From DAINBT01 sp036732785 (GTDB lineage: Bacteria > Planctomycetota > Phycisphaerae > Sedimentisphaerales > SM23-30), in assembly GCA_964537505.1 (NCBI GenBank), contig CAZICK010000039.1, forward strand, positions 1 through 34,091: a stretch of DNA of 34,091 bases, written 5' to 3'. The position numbers and the translations under genes were made by a program. Below are positions 17,156-25,435 of the stretch, in pieces. Within the stretch, counting starts at the first letter, position 1; every line of letters begins with the position of its first letter. A model generated the notes under the pieces. It saw only the letters and a program-made list of their open reading frames with translations. It had not been told where the DNA came from and did no database searches.

Positions 17156-18985
17156 TTTTTTCACCTGTTCCAGGGCTGCCACGGTAAAAATCACCGGATA
17201 AAGCTCTTCAAAATACCACAGCTTGGCAAAATAAAAACCGATCGGCGCCGGCTTGAAAGTGCTTCCACGTTCCGTATGTTCGATCAGCCATATCAAACCC
17301 TTGTTTACGGCGAATGATATGTTTGTTTTTTCCTGCTCGTGAGCATTTTCACCTGCCAACATGCCGGCCAACGCAGCTACCGCAAGGGCCGTCTCTTCAA
17401 TGGAGGAAGGCATCTGTGTCTGAGCCGCACCGCCCCAGCCGCCATCCGGATTTTGAGATGAGACAAGCCAGTCGGTTCCTTTTTTCAGCATAGCGATTAC
17501 ATCAATTGATATATGCTTAACTGTGAGCAGATAATTTAGTGCCGTTAATACTCGAACGGTCCCGTATGTAAGATTTTCTTCACCGGCGGCAAACTGATTG
17601 CCAAACCACAAAGGGCTCCACGAACCGTCTTTTCTTTGGCTCTGCGAGAGATACGTGATGGCTTTATTTATTGACGCATCAATTTGTTCTCGCAAATGAT
17701 TGCCGAGTTCGCTCCGCCATGCGATCAGTGCCATGATCGCATGAGCCGTCAGATCGGCGCCACTGCGGTCAAACGGCATATCCTTCCATCCCTTACAAAA
17801 CGTCGGCATCCCGCCGTTGCTGTTCTGCAAATGCAAAAGCCAGCTTACCCCGGCCCTGGCCGCTTCTAAGGTTTGTTTGTCCTTTAGCCCAAGGTTTTGT
17901 ATTGCCAGCAGTGCTCCTGCCGTATCATCGGCATCGGGTACCGCGCCGCAGCAGTCGGTCCAGCCCCATCCGCCCGGTCTGGCATGACTATAAAGATGTA
18001 TCCTGCGAAATTGCTGTCCCAGCAGCCACTGCCCGATACGGGCCCGTTCCTGACGATCCATCAACGCCGGCAGATTGCCGACCGACAAAGCGTTTACCGA
18101 CAGGGTACTTACCCAGGTAGCCAGGTTGGTATCAATCGGCCAACTGCCGTCCTCGCGCACGCCGGCAACGATGAAATCGATCCCCTTTTTTACTACTGCA
18201 TGATCCTTAGCGCCACCAGCCACCATGTTCATAACCACAAAACTGGTCAAGGTGATCGCTTCCAGAAACCCCCCGCTTTCCGGTTGAATTTTCTTTAGAA
18301 TTGACCGTGTCCGCCGCAGGGCCGACCCGCGTATTAGTTTTATAACCGGGTTTCGACTCGGACAGTTACAATGCCTTGCCTGCCCGATAGCAATCAGGGC
18401 CGGCAGAGCATAACTTACCACCTGCAAACGCAGCCATTTGTAGCATTGGGACGGAAACATCGCCAGCTCAAAAGGCAGAGGACTGACCCATTGCCACGCT
18501 TCCTCGGCCAAGCCCAATCGGCCGCTGATAGCGCACATCGACATGATTGGCGCTGCGAATGTATGATCTTTACCGTAACGGCTGCCGAGAGCCTTGGCTA
18601 GCCGCTGACCATCCAGCCCGCCGGCTTGGTGTTCCAACCATCTCTGGGCATCCGCAACGACGGTATCGTATTTTTTACCGGCCTGGCCAGCTATTCCAAA
18701 GGCCGCCCAGCCCAGGACTGTCGCGCTGATGTTGCTGATACTGACCGCCGTATCGCCCCAGCCGCCATCGGAATTGCGATTCTGTGCCAGCCATTCGAGA
18801 CCGTTATGGATGAGTTTTTGATGCTTTTTTTCGTCCGACACTGCCAACGCGCAGACCGCCGTAGCGGTTGCCAGGGCACTGCTGGAAAGCTTACCATGCC
18901 AATGACCGCCCGGTTGGCAAGCATCTAAAAGCGACATCCGCGCATTTAACAATGTCTCATGAAAAGCGTCTTTATCAAATGTCAT
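17126..18985 (-). CDS. Class II terpene cyclase (squalene-hopene cyclase-like)
   Basis: A 619-residue, double alpha-barrel cyclase. The protonating motif is intact: P-D-A-D-D-T at 350-355, with the catalytic aspartate expected in D-A-D-D (351-354). Several QW-type repeats are visible: Q-N-R-N-S-D-G-G-W-G (68-77), S-Q-S-Q-R-K-D-G-S-W (447-456) and S-S-Q-N-P-D-G-G-W-G-G (509-519). F-C-K-G-W...P-F-D-R-S (397-408) and D-L-T-A-H-A (411-416) are further family blocks. The N-terminus (H-W-H-G-K-L-S-S-S-A-L-A-T-A-T) differs from classic squalene-hopene cyclases, so I do not call it hopanoid synthesis. It would cyclise a polyprenyl substrate by protonation, probably membrane associated. It is the last gene of the terpenoid operon, 32 bp after the prenyltransferase-repeat gene. 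The final ten or so residues are encoded by a short dispersed repeat. Confidence 0.85.
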   Translation of the reverse strand: MTFDKDAFHETLLNARMSLLDACQPGGHWHGKLSSSALATATAVCALAVSDEKKHQKLIHNGLEWLAQNRNSDGGWGDTAVSISNISATVLGWAAFGIAGQAGKKYDTVVADAQRWLEHQAGGLDGQRLAKALGSRYGKDHTFAAPIMSMCAISGRLGLAEEAWQWVSPLPFELAMFPSQCYKWLRLQVVSYALPALIAIGQARHCNCPSRNPVIKLIRGSALRRTRSILKKIQPESGGFLEAITLTSFVVMNMVAGGAKDHAVVKKGIDFIVAGVREDGSWPIDTNLATWVSTLSVNALSVGNLPALMDRQERARIGQWLLGQQFRRIHLYSHARPGGWGWTDCCGAVPDADDTAGALLAIQNLGLKDKQTLEAARAGVSWLLHLQNSNGGMPTFCKGWKDMPFDRSGADLTAHAIMALIAWRSELGNHLREQIDASINKAITYLSQSQRKDGSWSPLWFGNQFAAGEENLTYGTVRVLTALNYLLTVKHISIDVIAMLKKGTDWLVSSQNPDGGWGGAAQTQMPSSIEETALAVAALAGMLAGENAHEQEKTNISFAVNKGLIWLIEHTERGSTFKPAPIGFYFAKLWYFEELYPVIFTVAALEQVKKSCQWITDSG

Positions 18986-19017
18986 TTGCCGTTTGCACCT
19001 GTTTGGTTTTTTCTTTG

Positions 19018-19926
19018 CTATTGGTTGTGATCCACGCCCAGATGTCCCATTGCCAGCAGCCCATAATAAGTATATTCACAGTCCAAAACCTCATCCAGCC
19101 AATTGCCGTGAAACCCGCCTTTGCCGGACCAAAGGCTTTCGACAAACCTCAGAGACGGCTGCTTTATACCAGTTCCGCAGACAGGCATTCCCATCAGGGA
19201 CAGGGCATGTAAAGCCGTTGCTGTGGACAGCAGGTCCGGCAGCGGCGCCTCAGGGACCGCCAGTAGCCCGCCGGTACTATGGACCTGTGACAGCAGCCAT
19301 TGGCCTGATGCCTTATCGATTGGTTCACCCAGGTGATATAACGCTGTTATTGCGGCGGCGGTAGCCGGCGTAGCGCCTGTTGTAAGACCGTGGTCATTGG
19401 CAAAAGCTCCGTCAGTTGTTTGTAACGATCTGATACAGCCGGTCAGCCCGGCCCTGTCCGGCGGCTCGATGTTCAGGTCCTGATACGCCCCCAACGCCAG
19501 AAAACAGCCATAAGCCGTTCCGTGCTCGGCTCGCGATTTAGCGCTATAGCCGCCGTCGCCAGATCGATAGCCTTCCAGTCGCGCACAAATGTTTTTGTGT
19601 ACCGCCGGTTCCAACTTTTCATGCGGCAGGTTCGCCCAGCAACGGGCCAGGCTGACCAACTCTATAAAATCCATAGACTCGACATTATCGAACGTACATA
19701 AATATCCCTCGAAAGCCTCTATCGGCAGATCATCCTGCCCCGTCATCGCTAAAAGCGCCTCGAAACCAAACACGCTGTAATAGAGATCACTTTTACCGAC
19801 CCGGTTCCTGAACCCGCCGTCCTGATTGATTTGACTGTGAAAAAACCCGACCACAAGATCACGCCTGTCACTCAGCAGATTCGCTCCCGAGCGTACTGTC
19901 TGTATTATTTGCCGCCTTATACTCAT
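19018..19926 (-). CDS. Prenyltransferase/squalene-oxidase-repeat alpha-barrel protein
   Basis: A 302-residue single-barrel protein with repeats such as I-N-Q-D-G-G-F (about 33-39), S-G-D-G-G-Y, T-T-D-G-A-F and G-K-G-G-F-H-G. It resembles the beta subunit of protein prenyltransferases or one half of a terpene cyclase. It lacks the D-x-D-D protonation motif of class II cyclases. It also lacks the D-x-C and His zinc ligands of farnesyl/geranylgeranyl transferases: the C-terminal block reads D-C-E-Y-T-Y-Y-G-L-L with tyrosine at the usual His position. It may be a partner subunit of the neighbouring 619-residue cyclase. The ATG at 19926 lies inside the end of the polyprenyl synthase gene (59-bp overlap), which shows tight translational coupling. 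Function unproven. Confidence 0.75.
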   Translation of the reverse strand: MSIRRQIIQTVRSGANLLSDRRDLVVGFFHSQINQDGGFRNRVGKSDLYYSVFGFEALLAMTGQDDLPIEAFEGYLCTFDNVESMDFIELVSLARCWANLPHEKLEPAVHKNICARLEGYRSGDGGYSAKSRAEHGTAYGCFLALGAYQDLNIEPPDRAGLTGCIRSLQTTDGAFANDHGLTTGATPATAAAITALYHLGEPIDKASGQWLLSQVHSTGGLLAVPEAPLPDLLSTATALHALSLMGMPVCGTGIKQPSLRFVESLWSGKGGFHGNWLDEVLDCEYTYYGLLAMGHLGVDHNQ

Positions 19927-21595
19927 TGCAACAAACCATTGATTCGATGTCGTTGAATATCTTACCGATAACCCGACGTAGCAGCCCTTTAAGGTTGCTG
20001 TTTTTAAGTTCGCTCAGTGACCGTATAGCCTGATTCTTGTATAGTTCTATCAGGTTCTCAGCCGTCTCCACACTGCCTGTTTGCCATAAAATCTGATTTA
20101 CCATTTCAGATTCGTTTTTGCTGAACTGTTTTGCCCGTTGCCAAAAAGCTTCGAGTACGCTCCTCTGATCGTCCTTGGCCTGTTCATAAGCCAGCCCCAG
20201 CAGCAGAGACGGACGCATTGCCAGGATGTCACCGGTTTCGTCTGGCGTCTTGAAGTCCTGAAGATCGTCGTATATCTGATACGCGATCCCCAGTGCTTCG
20301 CTGTATTTTCTCAGTACCTGACAGAGATCATCATCGGTCCCGGCGTATATCGCACCCAAATGCAGGGCCACTTCGAAAGCCGGTGCGGTTTTTTGACGGA
20401 ATATCTCCAATATCTCTCCGACCCTTAAAACCTCCGGATTCCGCCTCCAGCACAGCTCTGCCCCCTGGCCGAGGCACAGGGTCCGATGGCCATCGGCTGC
20501 CGCCTGCAGCATCCGCACCTTTTGATCGCTTGAAACACAGCATTGTCCGATCAACCGATAACCTTCCCCCAGCAGAAAATCGCCCACATTTAACGCGATC
20601 TCTATTCCGTATTTTGCATGCACGGTTTCCCGTCCGTAACGCAGCGGATCGTTATCTTCGATATCATCATGGATCAATGACGCTTTATGAAAACATTCGA
20701 CCGCCACCGCCAGCCTGGCCGCCTCTGTTGAGATTGTTTCATCGTCTTGACCGTTGAGTGACTGGATCACGCACGCCGTCAGAAAAGGCCGCCATCGCTT
20801 TCCTGATTTGCTCAGCCATTCGCAGGCGATTTCCTGCGTTTCACCTTGCGATGCTCCCATGATATTTCTTAGCGATTCCAGGCCAAAATACAAATCGACT
20901 TGACGACGCAACCGGTCCGGATTCAGTCTGTAGGTCTCTTTCTTACCGCTCAGATGGATCGCATCCCATACCCAGTCCAGATCGACACTGGTATTACGGC
21001 AACCGTCCTGCAGCAAAGGTATAGCTATCCCGGGCGCCGCCGCTGTCTCCATGTAAGGAAACACTTGTTCCAGCACCGACATACAGCTTACGCCCACCAC
21101 CGCTTCGATCTTACCCGATTCGATCAACGACATCACCATCGGCGAACCTTCCGCCACCATGACCACATATCCCAGCCCCTCGGCTTCGCTTTGGACATCG
21201 CCGATCATACATTGATCGCAATGTCTGCAGACCAGACCATACGCGTCGAGTTGTCCCTGGCATTTCTGCTCGTCTCTCAGGCACTTCGGCAGCAGCAGCA
21301 GCCGCCGCGCAAATGGAGTCCCGGCCAGCGCCTCACGCCACACCTCGTTGTTTATCAATACCCCGATATAATTCCTGTACTTCTCCTCTGTCTGCGAGAT
21401 AGCGATGATGTTTTGCGCATGCCGCTCCAACTCGTCTTTGCTCAACGGCCCAACCGGCCGTCTCTCTTTGACATACTCGCGAATTATACGCAGCAGCCGA
21501 TTTCGTTCACCCTTGCCCGCGGGTATATTATCCCCAACCTTCCTGCCCTGTGTTACTAATTCTACTTGTAATGTCAACGGTTCTGTTTTTCGCAT
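19868..21595 (-). CDS. DUF116 domain fused to polyprenyl diphosphate synthase
   Basis: A 575-residue fusion. Residues about 85-215 are DUF116: C-L-R after Pro-Lys (Cys105), then Cys112 and the cluster C-R-H-C-D-Q-C at 123-129, followed by G-S-P-M-V-M and V-G-V-S-C (Cys171). DUF116 is a cysteine-rich domain of unknown function, probably metal or Fe-S binding. Residues about 250-480 are a trans-isoprenyl diphosphate synthase: first aspartate-rich motif H-D-D-I-E-D (DDxxD at 310-314), G-Q-G-A-E-L, and second aspartate-rich motif Y-D-D-L-Q-D (443-447). All catalytic residues expected for chain elongation from DMAPP/FPP plus IPP are present. ATG at 21595 is used; a GTG at 21610 is possible. Located 41 bp after the radical SAM gene and overlapping the next gene, it should supply the polyprenyl substrate for the cyclase. 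Confidence 0.88.
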   Translation of the reverse strand: MRKTEPLTLQVELVTQGRKVGDNIPAGKGERNRLLRIIREYVKERRPVGPLSKDELERHAQNIIAISQTEEKYRNYIGVLINNEVWREALAGTPFARRLLLLPKCLRDEQKCQGQLDAYGLVCRHCDQCMIGDVQSEAEGLGYVVMVAEGSPMVMSLIESGKIEAVVGVSCMSVLEQVFPYMETAAAPGIAIPLLQDGCRNTSVDLDWVWDAIHLSGKKETYRLNPDRLRRQVDLYFGLESLRNIMGASQGETQEIACEWLSKSGKRWRPFLTACVIQSLNGQDDETISTEAARLAVAVECFHKASLIHDDIEDNDPLRYGRETVHAKYGIEIALNVGDFLLGEGYRLIGQCCVSSDQKVRMLQAAADGHRTLCLGQGAELCWRRNPEVLRVGEILEIFRQKTAPAFEVALHLGAIYAGTDDDLCQVLRKYSEALGIAYQIYDDLQDFKTPDETGDILAMRPSLLLGLAYEQAKDDQRSVLEAFWQRAKQFSKNESEMVNQILWQTGSVETAENLIELYKNQAIRSLSELKNSNLKGLLRRVIGKIFNDIESMVCCNEYKAANNTDSTLGSESAE

Positions 21596-21636
21596 ACTAA
21601 CAGTCCACACTAATCAATCTGCCTGCAGCTCCGTGA

Positions 21637-23178
21637 TTAGTTTTGCAATCTATTATGTATCTGACTAAACGCCTTGCGCCAGGCACGAACTTCCGTCTTG
21701 CCCAGCATACGAATCAGCAGTCGTTTCGCCGGCCCAACGCCCGCCGCACGCTGATTGTCCCAAAACATCCGGGGAACCCACTTGAAATTCTGTTCATAAC
21801 AGGTTCGGTATAGCTCCAGATGGTCCAGTCGCATGTCTTCCAGCCTGAACCGCTGCCCGCTTTCAATTTCATCTTTCAGTACCGGTTCGTAAAAAATCGG
21901 GAAGATAACCGCTCGACGCGTAGCAAGATGTTTGACCAGCTTCAGTGTTTGCGCCACATCTTCCGGCGCCTCGCCCGGCAGCCCCAGTATAATACTGAAA
22001 ACCGGGAAAAATCCATTTCTCACCATTCGATCCGCCGCTTCGCGCACCACTTCTTCCCAGTCGTCCGGCCCAAACGGCGACAGCTTGCCGGCGCTGTTGG
22101 CCGAAACCAGATGGCCGTTGGCACTTTCGATACCCATATTTACCCACAGATAATCACATTTAGCCTGCCAGGTTAAAAGCCTTCGTATTTCTTTCAGTTG
22201 CTCGTCACTCAACTGCATAACCGAGGTTATATTGCCGTGATCGATCTGCATAAAGGACAATCCTTTTACCTTTTTCATCTCAAGCAGTAGTTCGTGCAGC
22301 TTGTCGAAATCAGGCTTCCCGCCTTTGCCGCCGTACCGAAAAAAATCTTCACTGCCGCTGACCACCGCGTTAATCCCTTGTGAAACGTTCGTATGCAGAT
22401 CAGCTACGATGGTTTCAATCGGCAGATGCTCCATTTTTTTCCCCGCCGTACTGCAGAATCTGCATCCTTTCCCGCATCCACGCGAAAGCTCGACAATCCC
22501 AAGCAGTGACGCTCCTTTGATTGGCCGTATCGATTCTATCCCATTGTCTTGTTCGCAGATATGTTTGGCGACCGGGCTGCCGCCAAGAATATCAGCGATG
22601 AGCTTAGGCCCTTGCGTTTCAAAATACCCTTCGAAAATCGTATCGAACCCTTGCCGCTGAGCCTCGAATGCGTTATTGGCCCATTGCCACGCTCCCGCAC
22701 CGCCGCCTATGACCTTGAAATCGTATTTTTCCTTTGCCTTGCCTATCACTTCCATCATCCGATTCATCCAAAACCGGGTATAAAGCTGGCCCTTCCAGAA
22801 GTTATCTGTGGTTGTATTGCTCATACCCTGCCCCAGCGGATCGCTCGAACTGACCAGCACCGCTTTTACCCAGGGACCAAGCAATTTCCCAAGAGATTCC
22901 GGCGTCGTACAAACCACATTATCTCTGTTCAACTCGCCTCCCGCCAGAAGTGCCGATTCAATTCTGCGCAGCCCCAAAACCGCCGCCCAGGCTCGACCGG
23001 CCTCATCCGCTTTCATCGCCGGAGAAACCAGTCGCCGCATAACAAATTCCGGAACCTGCGTCGTCTGCATAGTAGCGAAAATGCCTTCAAAAAGCATTTT
23101 GTATTCAGCACTGAGCGTCCTGTCGGCGACCAGAACCACCTCGGGTTTCACAGCCGATGGTAATGCTTGCTTACTCAA
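21637..23178 (-). CDS. Radical SAM protein with B12-binding-like N-terminal domain
   Basis: A 513-residue enzyme. The [4Fe-4S]-SAM motif is C-G-K-G-C-R-F-C (Cys235, Cys239, Cys242) in the usual V-E-L-S-R-G-C context. Further radical SAM landmarks follow, such as V-S-G-S-E-D and I-I-L-G-L-P-G-E. Residues 10-200 have a Rossmann-like layout (V-K-A-V-L-V-S, then K-V-I-G-G-G-A-G-A-W) as in B12-dependent radical SAM enzymes, but I do not see the cobalamin-binding D-x-H-x-x-G. The start is TTG, sharing TTGA with the stop of the ferredoxin gene and preceded by GGGGAGAG nine bases upstream. The coupling points to this ferredoxin as electron donor. Inferred job: a radical modification (methylation, C-C bond formation or rearrangement) of a polyprenyl or cyclic lipid. 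Confidence 0.85.
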   Translation of the reverse strand: MSKQALPSAVKPEVVLVADRTLSAEYKMLFEGIFATMQTTQVPEFVMRRLVSPAMKADEAGRAWAAVLGLRRIESALLAGGELNRDNVVCTTPESLGKLLGPWVKAVLVSSSDPLGQGMSNTTTDNFWKGQLYTRFWMNRMMEVIGKAKEKYDFKVIGGGAGAWQWANNAFEAQRQGFDTIFEGYFETQGPKLIADILGGSPVAKHICEQDNGIESIRPIKGASLLGIVELSRGCGKGCRFCSTAGKKMEHLPIETIVADLHTNVSQGINAVVSGSEDFFRYGGKGGKPDFDKLHELLLEMKKVKGLSFMQIDHGNITSVMQLSDEQLKEIRRLLTWQAKCDYLWVNMGIESANGHLVSANSAGKLSPFGPDDWEEVVREAADRMVRNGFFPVFSIILGLPGEAPEDVAQTLKLVKHLATRRAVIFPIFYEPVLKDEIESGQRFRLEDMRLDHLELYRTCYEQNFKWVPRMFWDNQRAAGVGPAKRLLIRMLGKTEVRAWRKAFSQIHNRLQN

Positions 23179-24092
23179 CAGCAGTGACTCTCCCCTTTGT
23201 CATCATCGCCACAGTCACACGAACACTTACAGTTTGAGTTTGTGGTGAAACCCTCTTCACTGGCGACGCTGTCGTCATTACAGTTACAGAGGCACTTATA
23301 GATTGCCGTGAGTTCTTCCTTACTTTTGCCGCTGCGCCGGCGAAGCATAGCGTAAATATCTTCTCCAGAAAGTGACGACAGATCAACCTGTGGTTCGTCG
23401 CACTGTTCAGCCTCACTGCCATTAATCGGACCGGTCGGATGTTTGGGAAAAATAATGGCCCCTTGCGGACAGACACGTGCGCAGGCGGGGCAATTGGTTT
23501 TACAGTTATGGGGCCTTTGAACTTCGATTTGTCCCCCCTGTGAAACACCGAAAACATCGAAAAGACAAAAATTCAAACATTGTCGGCAGTTGTTACACTG
23601 CTGGTAGTCAATAACCGGAAACCATGGAATCCAGTCCCCGTCTTTCTTTATCTCGAACAAAAAACCCTGATCGGCGGTATCCCGTTTACAACAGCCGCAA
23701 CCGTCGGATGTATTTTTTGAGGAGCCACAATCGTCAGGAAGCGGACCATCTTGTTCACAGCCTGCTTCTCGCAAAGACCTCACAATTTCCTCTGCGGTCT
23801 GTTTTCTCATATTGAATATTTCCATCTTTGCCTCAGCCGGTGGCTGTTGCCCTTTGGCAAGCAGCCATTTTACCGCCCGGGGATGACAGGCAATGATCTT
23901 CAGCGAGTCCTCTTTTGCTAATTCCGTGAGCATCGGATCGTTACGCACAGCCGACCCGCACAGGTCCGCCACCACGTTGACCAACGCCCCCTTCAATCGC
24001 CCAAGCTCCCGGCGCACTTGCCGTTTAACAGCCTGGGATATTATCTCGCTGTAAGAGCAGTCACAATAAAGTATATGTACCGGCTTCGCCAT
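23175..24092 (-). CDS. Cysteine-rich double-cluster ferredoxin-like protein
   Basis: A 305-residue iron-sulfur protein. The N-terminal half (about 5-80) starts H-I-L-Y-C-D-C-S-Y and has a Rossmann-like pattern with further cysteines (Cys45, Cys69), reminiscent of HdrA-associated domains. A flexible cysteine-rich linker follows (about 112-136). The ferredoxin core holds C-N-N-C-R-Q-C-L-N-F-C (166-176) and C-K-T-N-C-P-A-C-A-R-V-C-P (197-209), enough for two [4Fe-4S] clusters. The last 35 residues are extraordinarily cysteine rich (C-L-C-N-C-N ... C-K-C-S-C-D-C-G ... H-C-C). ATG at 24092 is preferred over an upstream TTG at 24119. It directly precedes and overlaps the radical SAM gene and presumably feeds it electrons. 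What the tail binds is unknown. Confidence 0.83.
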   Translation of the reverse strand: MAKPVHILYCDCSYSEIISQAVKRQVRRELGRLKGALVNVVADLCGSAVRNDPMLTELAKEDSLKIIACHPRAVKWLLAKGQQPPAEAKMEIFNMRKQTAEEIVRSLREAGCEQDGPLPDDCGSSKNTSDGCGCCKRDTADQGFLFEIKKDGDWIPWFPVIDYQQCNNCRQCLNFCLFDVFGVSQGGQIEVQRPHNCKTNCPACARVCPQGAIIFPKHPTGPINGSEAEQCDEPQVDLSSLSGEDIYAMLRRRSGKSKEELTAIYKCLCNCNDDSVASEEGFTTNSNCKCSCDCGDDDKGESHCC

Positions 24093-24128
24093 AAATGTCT
24101 CTTGTCTCTTGCTATTCAATACTCACAA

Positions 24129-25397
24129 CTACTTTGTACCTTTTTTGCTTACATCCACGCAGACCAGGTCACCCATAGCGTTACGGGCATAGATTTTGCC
24201 GTTGGCAAGCACCGGCACTGTCCAGCATTTGCCATTGAGAATTTGCGATTCGCAGATCGCCTTGAATCCTTCTGGCTCAGCTTGTGCGATTACCAGCTTG
24301 CCTTTCTCGCTCAGAACAATCAGTTTGCCATCTGCCACCATCAGCGAACCTTTACCAAGCCCATCCTGATCCCACTTGGTCTCGCCGGTCTTTAAGTCCA
24401 GGCATTTCAGCTTCTTTTCATCGAAACCGTACAGATACCCTTTCCACAGCACGGTACTATTTATATGATTTCGCATCTCTTTATTTTGCCAAACCGGGCT
24501 GACTTCGCCGTTCTTTATCTCCATCAGCGAACAGCCCTTGTTATATCCCGAAGAAATGAACACATTGTTACCTGTAATGATCGGGTCTGCCGCGTTAACA
24601 TCGTATTGGGTTTTCCAGTCGAACTGCCACAGTTCCTTACCCGTTTCCGGCTTTACAGCGAACACCTTATCGCATCCTGCTATAGCCACGCAATCCTGTC
24701 CATCCATTTTGTAACGTACGGGTGTGGCATATCCGCACGGGTCTTTTCCACTTTGCCAGGCAACCTTACCGCTCTGCTTATCAAGTGCCACGCCTCTGGA
24801 CCCCACGTTCAATATTACCAGTTTATCCATAACCAGTGGCGAGCCGGCAAGAAACCACGTTGGAAGTTTAAGTCCCAGTTCTTCGACCAGCTTTTTATTC
24901 CAGATCACCGTACCCTTCATCGCCTCGAAACAATAAACATCGCCCATCTTGCTGAAGGTGTAAACAAACTTACCGTTCACGGCGGGCGTGGCACAGGGAC
25001 CCCCTTCATGATTCTTCGGCTCCAGGGGACATGGATACTCCTTCTTCCACATTTCTTTGCCGGTACCGGCGTCAAAACAATAGACCACATCTTTATGATT
25101 TTTCTCATCTTCATCTTCTTCGCTGCCCGTATTGCCTGACGTATAGACACGCCCGTTGCAAACCGCTATCGACGCGAATCCCCTTCCGATAGATTTTTCC
25201 CACAGCACTTTGGGACCTTCCGTGGGCCAGTCCGCTTGCCAGCCTGTCTCATTTGAAATGCCATCGTGATTGGGCCCACGAAAGCAAGGCCAGTCATCCC
25301 CACGGACCTTTTCGTTGCCGACCAGCGACAGCATCCCCGACGCCAACACTATCGTTACCATCAACACAGACTTCCTGTTTAGCAGTTGGTTTCTCAT
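24129..25397 (-). CDS. Secreted PQQ-like beta-propeller protein at the head of the terpenoid operon
   Basis: A 422-residue exported protein. The start is ATG at 25397 (or the adjacent ATG at 25400), with GGAG five to eight bases upstream. A signal peptide spans about the first 33 residues. The mature chain opens G-D-D-W-P-C-F-R-G-P-N-H-D-G and W-P-T-E-G-P-K-V-L-W, followed by regular blades (for example G-R-V-Y-T-S-G and C-F-D-A-G-T-G-K-E-M-W). It is close in layout to the PQQ-like protein at 15867-17114. The ferredoxin gene starts 36 bp after its stop with no terminator between, so it belongs to the same transcript as the terpenoid enzymes. Whether it works on the same lipid or merely shares the promoter is open. 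Confidence 0.83.
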   Translation of the reverse strand: MRNQLLNRKSVLMVTIVLASGMLSLVGNEKVRGDDWPCFRGPNHDGISNETGWQADWPTEGPKVLWEKSIGRGFASIAVCNGRVYTSGNTGSEEDEDEKNHKDVVYCFDAGTGKEMWKKEYPCPLEPKNHEGGPCATPAVNGKFVYTFSKMGDVYCFEAMKGTVIWNKKLVEELGLKLPTWFLAGSPLVMDKLVILNVGSRGVALDKQSGKVAWQSGKDPCGYATPVRYKMDGQDCVAIAGCDKVFAVKPETGKELWQFDWKTQYDVNAADPIITGNNVFISSGYNKGCSLMEIKNGEVSPVWQNKEMRNHINSTVLWKGYLYGFDEKKLKCLDLKTGETKWDQDGLGKGSLMVADGKLIVLSEKGKLVIAQAEPEGFKAICESQILNGKCWTVPVLANGKIYARNAMGDLVCVDVSKKGTK

Positions 25398-25435
25398 CAT
25401 ACGTTCTCCAAATAACAATATTTCCCATCTACCAC

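Noticed and set aside
17126..18985. Calling the cyclase a hopanoid-making squalene-hopene cyclase (shc/hpnF)
   Set aside because: The D-A-D-D motif fits the superfamily, but the N-terminus differs from classic enzymes and HpnC/D/E are not in the operon, so the product is left open.
17126..25397. Ladderane biosynthesis cluster
   Set aside because: Radical SAM and ferredoxin genes are present, but no fatty-acid synthesis genes such as FabF-type or acyl-carrier-protein genes are seen; the partners are isoprenoid enzymes.
7721..25397. PQQ-dependent dehydrogenases
   Set aside because: The propeller proteins resemble BamB/PQQ-like repeat scaffolds; I see no quinoprotein active-site signature or haem motif, so no enzyme activity is assigned.
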